Source: Tubiluchus corallicola
Lineage: Eukaryota > Priapulida > Priapulimorpha > Priapulimorphida > Tubiluchidae
Assembly: GCA_030141605.1 (NCBI GenBank)
Contig: JAQGDQ010000034.1
Coordinates: 1 to 64,000 of the forward strand
Reading direction: 5' to 3'
Length of the DNA stretch: 64,000 nucleotides
Part shown: in pieces, positions 46,931 through 60,600 of the stretch
How positions within the stretch are numbered: the stretch's first letter is position 1
How the letters are laid out: each line of letters opens with the position of its first letter
Translations under genes and position numbers: made by a program
The notes under the pieces: generated by a model
Seen by the model: the letters and a program-made list of their open reading frames with translations, nothing else
What the model was told of the DNA's origin: nothing
Database searches by the model: none

Positions 46931-46984
46931 TGTGAAAGGCAATCGCGTTTTCGAAATAAAACAATGATAAAGAGGTTACGCTAA

Positions 46985-48218
46985 TGCGTCATAGTGCTAA
47001 TTATATCACTGCAGTTGTACATAATTGTAATTGGGTGTTATTTGGTAAAATGGACACTCACACTAATCACTTTCAAGGTGGCTGACTCCGTTAACTTTTA
47101 GTTTTTCGTCAACCTTTTGCCAACCAATAAGCGTTTTCACAGTTCCGTTGTGCACACGTCCAATTGCTGCAGATCAAAGGTTAAGTGCACCACAGCAACG
47201 CGTCTTAACTACAACAATTACGTGACATGTGGGTAAAGCAAAGCCGATAGTTCAGTAACTTCAATTGTTTTATGTGGGTTATGCATTATAGTCTGTGCAT
47301 AGAGTGATTTACTAGCAGGATCTTGCTTGGGAACAAGAATAAATGAACATGGTAAGGTTCTAACTTGCTGTTAAAACTGTTACTATTATAACAGCATGTC
47401 TGCGAGATGTTAAGTGTACACAAATGCGTTGTCTGGTACACTTGACCTTTGACCTTTTCACGATCATCATCAATCACTAGAACTGTGAAAAGGCTTATTT
47501 AGCACTATATTTCAGACATATTAATCATAATAATGCGGTTACATTACATTACCATTTTTTATGCACTGTGCTTTTTTAATGTAAAAGGTGGTAATTCACT
47601 TCGAAAGCAATCTATAATTATGTACAGCAGCAGCAGTTACTGAAGTAATGCCATTAATGGACTTGCACACACACACACAGCCCGTTTCCAAAAAGGTTGG
47701 TTTAGTAGTTACTTGTGATTTTTTGATCTTTTTATGTTCACCTGAAGAACTACAGTAGTTCGAAACGTTGCTCCTTCTTTCCGTTTCCTTGATTTTTAAT
47801 TGTAGAAATTTTTATTCGTATGCATTCCCCATTTTCACTTTAAATGCACGTAGTGTGATTTCATTCCATCGGAATGCACAGAAATGGTAAAGGAATAAAA
47901 AAAACGAATGAAAAAAACTAGGCAAAAGTTGTGTTTTCTATTCCTCTGGAAATTTATTACTAATTGTTAGTAATATTTCTCTCAAATAGTTAACTAATCA
48001 TGACTCATTCTAAGTACATAATGAATTTGAGCAAACTTTAACGACACTATTCCCTCAGTATCTAATCAAGAAATCTATTGCTAAGTGCTGACCAACTGAC
48101 ACCAGTCCTCTGAATAGCTACAATCGACATAAAAACAGACCTTTACAGGGTCAGTGGTTTTATATCGTTTACAATTTTTAGCCTAGTGTAGCCATATTGC
48201 ACTGATGTGATCCAGCTC
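46985..48218. other. Intergenic, no gene recognised; one hairpin motif
   Basis: An AC repeat is at about 47667-47680. At 47742-47766, CTGAAGAACTACAGTAGTTCGAAAC forms a short hairpin between CTGA and GAAAC, a motif common in dispersed animal repeats. Confidence 0.45.
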
Positions 48219-48221
48219 TTA

Positions 48222-48434
48222 CGACCCGTTCATACTACAGAATTTCCTCTCGCAAGTTCTCTCTGAAAGTAAACTCACAGGTGTGAACAGAATGGCAAGT
48301 TCTTGCACAAGAGCTCTCAGCAACTCTCGCTGAGTGTGCATTAACTTGTAGGAGAACTTGGAAAACCGTTTACAATTGCGAGTTTACTCTCAAAGAGAAT
48401 ATGCGAGAGAAAACTCTATAGTCTGAACACGGTA
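48222..48434. mobile_element. MITE family A copy 3, TTA target duplication
   Basis: 213 bp flanked by TTA at 48219-48221 and 48435-48437. It starts CGACCCGTTCATACTACAG and ends with GAGAAAACTCTATAGTCTGA. It is the copy with the best-matched inverted ends and the same CGCAAGTT/CGAGAGAA interior. Confidence 0.72.
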
Positions 48435-48437
48435 TTA

Positions 48438-50451
48438 GTAACTGATGTGACACAGCAACAGCAAAGTATAAAAAGTTTTATCAATTACATTTCAGTTTCT
48501 ATGTGCATTTATAATAATTATCATTGCAGCATCCCACTGGTAAAAATTGACTGATCAAGGTTTATCATAAAAATACTAACAACTTTTTAATTCTAAAGAT
48601 CAAGGCCGTCATGATAGATGCTACAAAATCACGCTACAAAAAATGTTGTTTACAGATGAGACTAATGCATTTTTAACACAGCGAGTCTTTTCTGTCTAAA
48701 AGTTAAGTTAATATCTTATAATGCCACCGATATAGTGCATATTTACTATTTCATTTAGATTCATTTCTGTTCTTAACTGCTACTCTACCCTCAGCATTAC
48801 TCTTAGATCAACAGCAAGATTTCAGTTTTAAACAGAGGCTATTTTCATTTCATAAACTTATCAGGACTCTCATTAGCTTCTCAAGGGCGGATCCAAGATT
48901 TTTGAAGCCCAAATATAACCAAGCAAAAAGGCAAACGAGATCCTGGGGAAGCAGTGGTAGCTTCCTCGGTTGCTCAGATACGGGGTCTGGGGAAAAGTAG
49001 TTTCCTACACTTTAACAAACTTTTGAGCCTTCTTGAGGCATACTTGGTAATCGAATTTTAGAAATGATAACCAAATTGTTTGGATATTTGTGACCGAGTT
49101 TGTAATTATAATAACAGTAACTTCCACTACCTTGCGCAACAAGTAAAAATACATGATATAAAAATGTTTGCACACAATCCCTTTTTATAGCCTTATAGTC
49201 TCTACACCAACACTGTCATTAACTTTCTTATCAGATATCATTTCAAGTTAATTTTCGCACATTGTTCTATACTGCAATTAAGTAGAAAGTAATGTTGCCA
49301 GATAAAGCCAATGGTAGGTCAAGTACGCAAGCTTCCTGACTTCACAAAATTATAATCCAGCGTTGCAGTATTAAGTTAAATTTCCCATCTTTGCACAGCA
49401 AACGGGACTCTTGATTATGCTTTAAAAGGGAAGGCTCTGGACCAGCTTTTGAGTTCCAGTCGACCACCTAAAACGATGCACAGACTAAACAAGCTAATTA
49501 CTATCACCTTTCTGCCTCTTGCTTTATGTTACAGTGCACCACTCGAAATGTGTTGACAGTAAATGTGAAATGGAAAACTATCAAAGGGGGATCAAGTATA
49601 TACTCAACCCAGTGCAAAGTTAGGGTTATGATAGATTTGAGTGAATTTTGAATCAATACTGTTAGCGTGGGTAACAGGTCACATTCAGTTAGTTAGTCAA
49701 AATTTCTAAGACGTCACAGGAACACAGGCTTTATGACAACGCACTAGTTTAGAAGTGCTGGTAGTAATCGTAGAAAGAAAATCAGCAAAGTCTCAATGTT
49801 CAAGATGCATCAGTTGGTTTTATGTAACCAATAACAAATCATAATAACTAAGATACACCCTTTGGTGCTCGTAACAAGTAATTACTTCTTGAGCACCCAT
49901 AGGCCATTTCTACCTTCGCACTTTGGGTACATGATAAATATGTTATAACCAGTTCACAAAGTCTTTTGAAGAGCAATGTTGTAATGGTTGTTGTGGATGT
50001 ATTTAATAAATGAATGAATTAAGATTACAAAACAAAAATAGTTTTTTGTGCACATTCAACCATCATGATTACAATCAGAAATACAAGCACATGTCATTTT
50101 CATTCCAGAACTTTCTTGTTACAAAATATGGAATGAAGTTGTGGGAAAATAATGCAGGAATTCACATGCAAAGATCTTGTTTTCTCCACCATTCCAATAA
50201 TTCTTTATCGTCATGCATAGAAATGCTACATGCTCACTATCTGAATCTGACACCGGGATGAAATTTGATTTAGATTTACCAGTGCTTCACACACTACTGA
50301 TTTCCAAAAAGGTCGAACTATGATGATGGTTCAAAACATAGTTATTTTATAGACGTATATAAAAATGACTTCATAAATGCAGATTACACTCCATAAACTA
50401 CAAAAGAATCTAATTACCTAATTATCCATAATAGATGTAACTACAGTAAAA
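48438..50451. other. Intergenic, no gene recognised
   Basis: AT-rich with frequent stops. The longest open frame (50010-50261) has no recognisable domain. No repeats stand out. Confidence 0.45.
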
Positions 50452-50838
50452 CTGAATTTATTGCCAACAGGCTTCGAACAAACTGTTCATTGCCAAGGCG
50501 TCTAAAACAAAGAAATGTATCAGAATTTAGAAACAGCATCGAAATACAATTCACTAGTTAGATAGCCAAAAGATATTAACATGTTTGTTTGTTTGTGGAG
50601 TGTAGCATAGTATCATGCCAATCAAGATATGTAATCTGCAAGATAAATTGTTAAATTATCTATATAATGTTATATCATATATATATATATATATATATAT
50701 AGATAGATACATTGACTATCTAACTACTGAATTACATTTCGACGTTGTTTCTAAATTCTGGTAAATTTCTTTGTTCTAGACGCCTTGGCAATGAACAGTT
50801 TGTTCGAAACCGGTCGGCAATAAATTCAATTTTGATGC
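50452..50838. repeat. Inverted repeat with arms of about 120 bp, 3' of UPB1
   Basis: The left arm 50452-50572 is the reverse complement of 50714-50838 with only scattered mismatches. Shared text includes CGAACAAACTGTTCATTGCC, AAGGCGTCTA and AGAATTTAGAAACA. The 140-bp loop contains an AT microsatellite (about 50676-50701). It starts about 165 bp beyond the UPB1 stop, so it may be in that transcript's 3' end or just after it. Confidence 0.85.
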
Positions 50839-51001
50839 ACAAAATAAATCAGCTTTACAAATTCTTCTTGATTCTATATCTTTGGCATCTCCACTGCAGA
50901 CGGCCTCGATTTCTATCATTACAAAATTAACTTATTAAAAATATTAGCATTTCACATACACACAAGATGTATGCTAAATGTCTACAATTTCAAAAATAGC
51001 A

Positions 51002-54000
51002 CTACTCCGTCAGGACCTGTTCCGTGCACACCGGAGGTTTGTAGTTATGTTTCACCGCTTCAGTAAGAGATTCCGCATAAAGATCCAGTCTTTGCGTCAT
51101 CTAAAAATATGAATAAATTTAATGCAGGAAAACCAGTTTGCTTGATGACAAAAACAGTAATCTGAACTGTAATATCTATCAGAATTTGTATTGCGAAAGT
51201 CGTATCAAACATAAAGTATATGAAAACATATGAAAATTTGAAATTAACAGCAGCTTTTGATACTTTTCTTAATCGCAAATCGTAAATGCGATTAAGATAC
51301 CACAATATGCCTATGTGTTCAGTAGTTACCATGCTTCGCAGCGTCTTGAAACTTAACTGGATCTACTACATTGCTGAGTTGCAGTGGGGTAAAAGTCTGG
51401 TTAAGCCCGGAAACCCATTAAAGCATGGTAACAACTGATGACCATTTGCCTTCTTATAACAGCATGCTGCTATAACCTTGTTGCAATTTAACATTAACAG
51501 TTTTCCAGTTTAACATTGAACAAACCATACATGTCAATTTTTAATATGGCAATCACAAAAAATGTCAAAATCATGTGCATGATTTCTTGCCATCATAAAC
51601 TGTATACTGCTTAATAATAATTTACAATAAATATGAGTACTAGACAGAAAGTTTCTGCTAGTACCGTATTGCAAGTTTGAGTAAGTTCTGATTTTTTTTC
51701 ATTATGTCTGACAAAGGTTATTGAGATTTAAGCAAATTCTATTACACCTATACCCAATATACATCACTCCATCAATAAGCAGTTCCTTCTACCAGGTCTG
51801 CTCCAAAATTTTGTTGTATTCAACGATTAAATGATAGGAGTGAAATACAAATGAAGATGATATTGCATTATATTAGGTGGCGCAGAAAAAACGTGCCAAA
51901 ATTTAGACTAATATAAATGTCCAAAAAATGTGAAAGTTCACGGTGTGGTGTTACAATACCATAGCCTTTGGTTGTGAAACTTACAACTTTATACTTCAGC
52001 AGTTTTTAAGTTATTGCTGAAAGCTTTTGCTCATTAAAAAATTAAACGCTGGAACAATATCAGCTAATCAACTGAAAATAGCCATGTTGGCACATTTAAA
52101 GCACTCAACGCAGGGCAGCAAAACAACAAAGAAGTCAACTACTAGTTCACAACATGTGTTTGTCGTAGAAAATGAAGTATAGATAAAATTTGTTGTAAAG
52201 AAAAATGCGACTTAATCTTTTGCACTACTATATCTGGAATTCTTTTAAAGAGAAAGAGTATGACAGCCGCACAGACACGTTTGATGCAAAGGAACTAATG
52301 TTAAAAATTCTTTAATGCTGGGGTGTCAAATGGTGCACACACAGACTACTTGCTGTAAATTTTAACAATAGTGACAAACAAATTTTTTGGCATTAGTTTA
52401 AAGCTTCTGTATCTTTCGGCAAATCTAAAAAGAATGACATAAAATTTTTGTTATTTATACAAAATTGTCTGCAACATCAGTGTGGCAATTTTCAAGACAC
52501 AATAATCAAAACCTGGGCACGTTTTTTTTGCGTCACCTGATATAATCATTAATTACCAGACAATGTCTTAACAATCAATAGACTGACAACATTGAAATCA
52601 GGTGTGGTGAACTTACCCTGAAACCCCACCGATCTTTGACTTGTCGACATAGGTTGAGGTCAATTTCTGTGACCAAGAGACCATCTCTGACTCGGCTCAG
52701 ACCCTGAAATTAAGAATAGTTTTTCAATGAAAATGGTTATTTGAAACAATGACTGAGCCAATTACTAAGCTAAACGACAACTAGTCAGGCGCGGGGCCAA
52801 TTAGTCAGCAGGGCTGTTAGTTATGGGGTCAATTATTTGATCAGTCATTCAGTGAATTGGTTAGGCTTCAAACGAGGCAATCAAAACAAAACTTTTTGTA
52901 ATCTTAGAAGTTAAGCCATTTCAAGCAGCAAACCAGGTGCAATATTTCAAAAGTAACTTGTAAGTTTGTAATACTATTAAATAAACGTCATTAAAAATTC
53001 ACACTCAAAAGCAATGAAAGTATACACATTCCTCTTACACTATTTTTATACCAAAATGATTTTTTTTGGTTTAAAAATTATGACAATAATTTAATGGCTC
53101 GACTGAAATCACATAATTGCACTTTAATGCTAGCGACACTCGGTAAAAAATCTGTCTGCAATAAACATTCTTAATATCATGATACATTGCACCAGCAAAT
53201 GATTTGGTGTTATGATGCTTATTATTAAATGAGATGTTGATAAAGTTAATAAAAAAAAAACCTAGTAACTGCTTTACTTGTGATCTTAGGTATGACAAGT
53301 GAAGCAGTTGTTCCCTATACGTTGTCTATACATTTTTGGTACATTCATCTATAACCGTGCAATGAACCCGATCCAAAAAGCTAACGTCTTACAAACAAAA
53401 CGACCTCATGCAAATTCGTGTAATTCTTCCACCATAGAAGCCGATCTGTTTTTAAAATCCCTTTGAGGTTTCTTGAACTCACTATAATTCCGTGATTTTT
53501 ACTTAAAGTAAAAACAATATCCTTGATGTCCCAGATTAAAAGAAAACTTGATTAGTTCGATTCTTTATGCTGTAACACCATTTCAGTAATTACATCATGT
53601 AATTCCATGCACACGATGTAATTTGTGGCCACAAATTATATTTCTTGTGTGCGGATTATAATTCGTGGCCATGAATTAATACTTTTTTTCAACTTGGCCT
53701 TTTCGGGGCCCCACAGTTTGATGCATACTATCTCACACAAAATTTCCCCGCATAAGCAACTTTTGTATGAAGCAAACTGTGTTGCCAGCAACCGCAGTAA
53801 ACAATTGTTAGATGACATGTGACAAAATGACTGTTTTTTATTGGTCTGATCTGGTTTTGTCTAATCCAAACTTCTGTAGCCAACCCTACACATAAGAACC
53901 AAATCCTGAGACAGAAATTAAGCGTGTTTAATAAAAATCTGCATGACACAAAGTTGGTAAAACAGCTTATAACGGTATGTATCGAACCCAAAGACAAGCA

Positions 54001-55385
54001 AAAGTTGCGTCAGCCAAATTGTTGCAGACACAGTTTGCATACTGTATTATGGGAAAAAACACATTTTAATATCCATGTATCCATATCAAGTATGAATTTC
54101 GTGTACATATAAAAAAATAACTGGCACTTTTTTAACTCTTTTATCTTTGTGTCTGAAAAGTACAAGTCTGAAGCACCTCTCAGGAATGCCTTTAGAGAAG
54201 AGACAGTAGTAACCAATACGTCGTGTGGATACGTTATGTGCACATAGTTACGCAAAACCTGACTATAGTAATTTTGTGTTTAAATTGTATCCGTGATGCA
54301 ATAGATTTTTTAACTTGCGACCTTGCTACGTGAAAAAAATGAGTAGATTTATACTAGTGGAAAATGGACATGCAACAACTTCATTGCAAGAGGATTTTTA
54401 TACTGTTGCAAACACACTGTGCAACTGGAACATTCAAAGAGAATGTTGTTTAAACTACTTATTAAGATGAATACGTACCGGGGTTCTACTGCCATCTGGT
54501 GCAGCAATGTAACTAGAACCTGAAGAATCATTAAGCATTTTATTATTCGTTAACTACACAAGTAAAATTAACAATTAGTACAAACTAATATGTACAAGTG
54601 CTGAACAGATGCTTTACACAGTACAATCATTAATTTTTAAAAAACACTGACGTTGCTTATGACAAAGGAAGTTTCGTGAAACATACATGAATATGATATA
54701 GCATTTTATCGTACAAAGCAAATTAATAAGATTTTTTATTATGTAGTTTGGCAAAAAGGAATCCAGCAGTAAAGACCTGGCCTACTTGATGTAAATAGTT
54801 GTAGTAAAACCAGCACCTATCTGGTTATCAAAATCACCCTCAAATACATTCAACTGGCAGCGGTGCTTCACCACATATGGGAGTGAAAACATTCTCTCTT
54901 GACAAAGTAAACACCCTGGTGAATGAGTCTTCTTAGAACGAGTACTGAACCCAATGGTTAGCCATCCATCCATTGACCAAGTTCAACATTGTTTAATTTT
55001 AGTCGCTGTACATATACCGCAAGCAGACGCTAAAACACTAGGCTATTTTCACTGAGATTCAGCAATTATCTTTTATCAATCTTTGCTAACAATAACTAGG
55101 AACTTCACAACTTCAGTACTGGTATAGTGAACAACTCATTTTATAGAGATATTTACATTTCCATAGATTTACACAGACACATTCCTTTAGCTGACTTAGG
55201 TTCAGTTACTGACACAGATAAAGGTTCGGCATTTTCAAATGATTACACTACATACACTGAATTTGGAAAGCAGATTCATAAGCTTTAGGGTGTTAATCTA
55301 AAGATGTAATATTACTAATAAACAACAACAGCAGCAGCAGCAGCAACAACAACAAACATAACAACAACAGCTGCAGCAACAACAA

Positions 55386-55416
<31 letters not shown>

Positions 55417-55466
55417 ACAGCAACAACAACAGCAGCAGCAGCAGCATCAACAACAGCAGCAGCAGC

Positions 55467-55524
<58 letters not shown>

Positions 55525-57683
55525 GTAGTAGCAGTAGCAGCAACAGTAAGAGCAGCAGCATTGTTGATGCAATACTAAAGCTAAAGTGGATGAAGACATC
55601 AACAGTCACAACAAACAAAATCAACAACATCAATGATGACATCAACAGCAACAATAATAGGTAAAAGGCAAATCAATATAACAAAAAAGGCACATCTGTA
55701 ACGAAATTTACCGTAAAAATGGCCGAAGTCTTTGTGAGCTGGTCTGCCATCGCCCGACGAAAACTCATTGGGAAATATCTCCTACAAACAAATATAAACT
55801 TTTGTAACTTGAGATTTGATGCACTCTGTGTGCTCTTTCAATTTACTGTTTTGGAGACACAAAATTACTTAATCAGAAAACATGTTGTAACAATAATTGT
55901 AAGCAGGGGCTTTGTCATTTTGTCTATTGGTATAAAAATTAAATTCGAACTTACAGTACCAACACGGTTGATGGCGGCAGTGAAGTAGCTATTTGCAATG
56001 GCTGCATTCCTCGCCTCGATTGGCCACAATGGTTCACTGAAAATAAATATAAGTTCATTTCAGTAAATATTAAATCAAAATCTTCAAAGATATTTAAAAC
56101 ATACTGCATGTAAATTAGTGTTTTTGTAAATCAGCTATGACTAATTATGTAACTGTTAACGAAAATTTACAAGTTTGTCGCTTTTGCATTTCTTTAAAGA
56201 TGCTGGGACATATTGATCACTTGAAAATATGCAAGGTTTCCCAAAAATGCTATTGTCAATGCAGGGGTGTAACTATAACTGTATGTATGGATAATAATTG
56301 ATAATCATATCGATATGAAGAACTATCGCTATCCTATTGATATTATTCTAGAAATATGTTTATCGTATCGAATTTGGTACATATCCCTGCTTATCACTCT
56401 CTTTTATAAAGTCATTTCACCTTGCTTTTCAACTTACGTGCAGAAATTATGTAAAAAATAAAAAAGAATAGTTGTTTATAAGGTTATTTGAATAATGTTT
56501 GGCAGCAAGTACTTTTTTGCGGCAATAGCAGCAATCTCCAGTCAGTTTAGTGACACACAGATGGTAAGTGCCATAGTTTTAGAAGCATTTTCCCAGTTAT
56601 GTGCACGTACATAACTAAATTCACATAAATGAACATATTGCGTATGCAGTAATAGATCCATATGTTATGTACTTATCTGTTACACATCACATATTAATAT
56701 TACTTTATGACTAAACAAAGAAGGAAACTTTGTCATAAATTCCATTTATCTATGCGTTAATCGGGAAACAGCCTATAAAAAGACAGTCTTGCAATACACT
56801 GAGTCACCTTACACAACACCTAACCTCACTTTCAGCACAATTTTTATCATTCCAAATAATTTATTATATCATATCGACTAAAAAACGGATTATCGATGTC
56901 GTATCACATCTTATCGTTCTTGTATCGTTTAACAGCCCTAGGTCAATATGCTAATGTTTACTGTTAACAATTTCTTGTTTATACAGTTCAGCATCTTTCA
57001 AGCGAGGATACGGCATTCACAGTCAAGGTCTGCTCACTGTAGGATGCATGGTAGGACCAGAACACAACCCATCGAGAGGACTGGCAGAGATGTTTTAACC
57101 AAGTTTGGATGTGTAAGATATTCACACTCAAAAGAGGCAGATGAAACTGTCTAGAAATAGTTTTTTTACTGGTCACCCATCTAGTCACTGACTAAGTTCG
57201 GTCACAAAGCTAGGTGCAACTGTGTTCACTTAGTAATTGAAACAGCCAGTTAACTGTTAAAGTTAAAGTGTTAAAGTTATTAAGTAAATGTGACAAGATA
57301 CACGATGGGCACAAAAACAAAACCACTTGCAGGTTTCACAATCTGATGCTAAGAAACTAAAAGCCCGAAATGCAATTAATGAGTGTAACATTCGTATGTA
57401 ATAATGTTACTGCTTAATGGCGTTATAGACTAGAAGACATCGATGAAGCCGTACGTATTTTCGCAGAAAAAGTTATTTTAAATGATGTTAGTAGTGAACC
57501 ATTAGTATTACCAGTTTTTATGATTTTTTTATTTCCATGTGTATTACATACAACCACCAATCTCTTACCTTAAAGCACCGACAGTAGCGGAAGGATTGAA
57601 GACCAGTTCTGCACCATTGACACCGTACATCATCCAGTTTTGAGGGTGATGACGTCCATAACATATATTGACAGCAATGCGAC
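51002..57683 (-). CDS. UPB1: Beta-ureidopropionase, last six exons (5' part outside or not found)
   Basis: A cytosolic carbon-nitrogen hydrolase that converts N-carbamoyl-beta-alanine to beta-alanine, the last step of pyrimidine breakdown. Exons 57683-57569, 56036-55955, 55781-55712, 54519-54479, 52703-52617 and 51100-51002 join in phase to give the last 164 residues or so of a roughly 384-residue family protein. The first exon has [20 protein letters not shown] with the nucleophilic cysteine codon at 57663-57661. Then come [56 protein letters not shown] and [17 protein letters not shown]. The other catalytic residues (Glu, Lys) belong to the missing N-terminal half. I found no match to that half in 57684-64000, so the preceding intron exceeds 6.3 kb or the exons are lost. 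Confidence 0.93.
51873..52540. mobile_element. Mariner-like non-autonomous element in a UPB1 intron
   Basis: Starts TTAGGTGGCGCAGAAAAAAC and ends with the inverted counterpart GTTTTTTTTGCGTCACCTGA. It is flanked by TA on both sides (51871-51872 and 52541-52542), as for Tc1/mariner elements. It is 668 bp long. I see no readable transposase inside, so it is non-autonomous or decayed. Confidence 0.72.
53619..53679. repeat. Perfect 20-bp palindrome and a near-palindromic neighbour
   Basis: TAATTTGTGGCCACAAATTA at 53619-53638 is its own reverse complement. TAATTCGTGGCCATGAATTA at about 53660-53679 is a near copy. They lie in a UPB1 intron. They may be protein-binding sites or ends of a lost element. 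Confidence 0.6.
54840..55050 (-). mobile_element. tRNA-derived SINE-like sequence
   Basis: The minus strand has TAGCCTAGTGTTTTAGCGTC (A-box-like). It is followed by GAACTTGGTCAATGGATGG and GGGTTCAGTACTCG (B-box-like). The middle motif is shared with 15672-15745 and about 57169-57230. It is in a UPB1 intron. Confidence 0.45.
55322..55560. repeat. (CAA/CAG)n microsatellite
   Basis: About 240 bp of mixed CAA and CAG units in the UPB1 intron between 55711 and 54520. The leucine- and cysteine-rich open frame on the minus strand is a by-product. Confidence 0.95.
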
Positions 57684-60600
57684 CTGGAAATAAAATTAAA
57701 AAGTTTGGTTAGTGAGGAACACCTTTTATGATGTGTGACATCACATCTAGTGTAATGGAGTCCACAAAGGCTTGAAACACGATAACAAGGTGATGTGCAT
57801 TATACTAGTAAAAAGGATGTATATGGGTTTGCATTTGTAAAAATAAACTGATGTACATAGATTTGAATTTCTAGATCTTTAAGAACACACAATAATGCAG
57901 TGCAAAAATGAAAGAACTGAGTGTGTTTTCATCCATCTTCTTAAAAGGTAGCACTGAATGACAACACTATTGCATTTATTGTAATAAATGAGTGGCAAGC
58001 ACCACCATTTACAGGGATGCAAATTTATAGATAGCTAATTAGTTATGTGTTATAAGCATTGATGGAAATGGCCTTTTTTAATTTTTTTATCTCAGACTGG
58101 CTATGCCAAATAGTCATAAGCCTACTACTAAACACAGAACGTCGGAACATGACGAAGCGATTATTTATGTTTCTCATACTTTAAGCCAAATAAGTGATTC
58201 ATAAAATACAAAAAACAAGAAAGCATTTGACGGCTGAAGGAAAGTAAGTATAAGTGCAAACAGTAACTAATGAAAATGCAGCAAGATATCGTATAAAGTC
58301 AAATTCATACATATACTAAAGTTATCACAACCATGGCAGGGCAGATAGTGTTGAGCCAGATGGGATGTTATAAAGCGGCCACAATTATCTGCTTGCAGTG
58401 CTTACGAAGGTGAATTTCTGAATGCAAACTTGCATGTCAAATAAGTTGCCTTAGTGTACATTTACGATGCACAGCACCGAATTTTGATTTTGTAGGCTCC
58501 TGTATTACAGATACTAAGAGGCCCGAGCCGGGCCGGTCCTCAGTGACAATTAACAAAAGCATCAATGTTGGATTCTTTAAATCAGTCTACTCTGACTTTT
58601 ACAACTTCTACAACATAATGCCAACATTAGGCCCACATAGATGGGTGTAAGTCTAAAAAGTTCTTTAACTTCAAGAACTGGGGCTAAGAATATCTAATCC
58701 AGAGGTCCAGTAAGGCCAGAACCTAGTGAGATTAGTGGCAAATTACCATTAAGTAAGTTTTCTCAGGACAGAGATATCTCACCTCTGTCAGAGGAGATGT
58801 GACCTCTATTCCTACAAAATTGTGTCATAGCAATCAAGAAGAAAAATTTCCAGTGTATCATTATAAAGTATATTAATTAACTGAATTAATTTCACTTAAT
58901 CTTTGGAGGCCCCTCAGCTGGTGATGGCCCCTGGGCTGCAGCCCATATAGCCCATGCATTAATCTGGCACTGATAGTGCAGCACATGTCTCAGTTTTTGT
59001 GTCTTTGTCTGACAATGATTGTCAGACTTGAAATCTGGTCAGCTTAAAATTGTTGTACGTGCGATTTCAAACTTGCTAAGAAAGGAAAGGAAATCTTCTT
59101 ACTGTGTAAGCCATACAAATGGTGAGTAGCATGCAAGCCTAACATTTAATTACATGAAAAAGATAAAGTCGACATAATCTTTTATGCGCAAAGCCTTAAT
59201 TTTATTGTACGCTGACGTGACAGGCAATAAGTCTACTTTTATTTGAAACCTTTCACCTTGTTCAGATGCTATTACACAACATTGTCAAGAAGAGCACCTG
59301 TATCAGAAGAAAACAATTGTTATACATGTAAGAAAGGTAAGCCACTTTCGTTCTACCTTTTATGACTGTTTAAAAGAACAACTTGAAAAGAAAAACAAGA
59401 GAAGAATGGTAATATTAAGAGCAGCTAATACTCTAGGTAGAAAAAGCATGCAAATTCTATTTTGCACACGCAACAAAATAACTGCTGTCAATACATTATG
59501 TAATTGTAAAATTCATGTTTCAAATCAGAAGGGATGAGACTATACTATTAAATTAATTATTTCATCTTTTTCAACTTATATTTGCTGGCTATAATTGTTA
59601 CGAAATGGAATAAAATATTAAGTAAGCAAACTCTCCAGGATGATGACTGCTTGACAACAACAAGTTCTGTATGTGTCACAGTAAATGTTGCTGCTTTTAT
59701 AGCTGTGGCAAAAATGAATTTTTAACTGCTAAGTACAAGCCGAAATGTATGATTGCTTGGAGGTGTCAATAAATTTCGTGCTTTTATAAATGTGTAAAGA
59801 ACTCGATTGTTTTCAACTTAAAAGTCCTACCTAGACATTCAGGTAAAACTTCAAATTAATGACATTCCTCTAATATGTCACACCGGTGCATCAGAGGAAT
59901 CTAATTAATGGTCAGATGTATTTCCCAAACGATGTGTCCATGTGATTGGCAGAAATTTCCAGAAACATATATCACAGGCAACTGCGATAACTCAAGGAAA
60001 TGTGCAGTAGGATCCCTAGCATAAGTTCCTGAAGTATGCATTTTCCTTTGATTCTTCAAAACTCAAAAGTATGTGTTCTCTCGGAATGAGGAATTGCCAG
60101 ACATAAACTAAGTTTCTACTTTGTTCACGGACAACAATACATTTCTCAATAAAATCTTTGTCTATATGTCAAGACAAAAATAATACCGAACCCATTAGAA
60201 AAGAGGAAAAAACAATACGAAAATTATTCATCCCACCTGATTAACTACCTCATTGGCGTTCTAAGAATGACACGTTGTGAAATGAGCTCGACATATCCCT
60301 GTGGTCCAGCTAGATAAGAGTGTTAGCAGATATATCCCTTATCAGTGAGACAGTTCTTGCAATAGCATCACACATATGAGAAGTGGGGTTTACACTCAAA
60401 ACGTACTTGTTATATACAATTAGGGAGTCCTGTTGTAATTTGGTAATACGTCATTTCATTTACCTTATGTGAGTTTTGCCATTTTTGGTTTTTTCTCATC
60501 TGGTAATATATCGCAGTGGCAGTTTGAAACTTCATATAATTTTGTTGTTTAATTTCAATGTGTTGATTCATATTTGACAAGTTTTCCTTTCAATAGTGCA

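Noticed and set aside
46594-46984. Repeat-bearing frames on both strands that look like a small repeat protein
   Set aside because: A 75-bp minisatellite keeps both strands open. No start context, splice sites or homology was seen.
55298-55654. 118-codon leucine/cysteine-rich frame
   Set aside because: It is the reverse reading of a CAA/CAG microsatellite inside a UPB1 intron.
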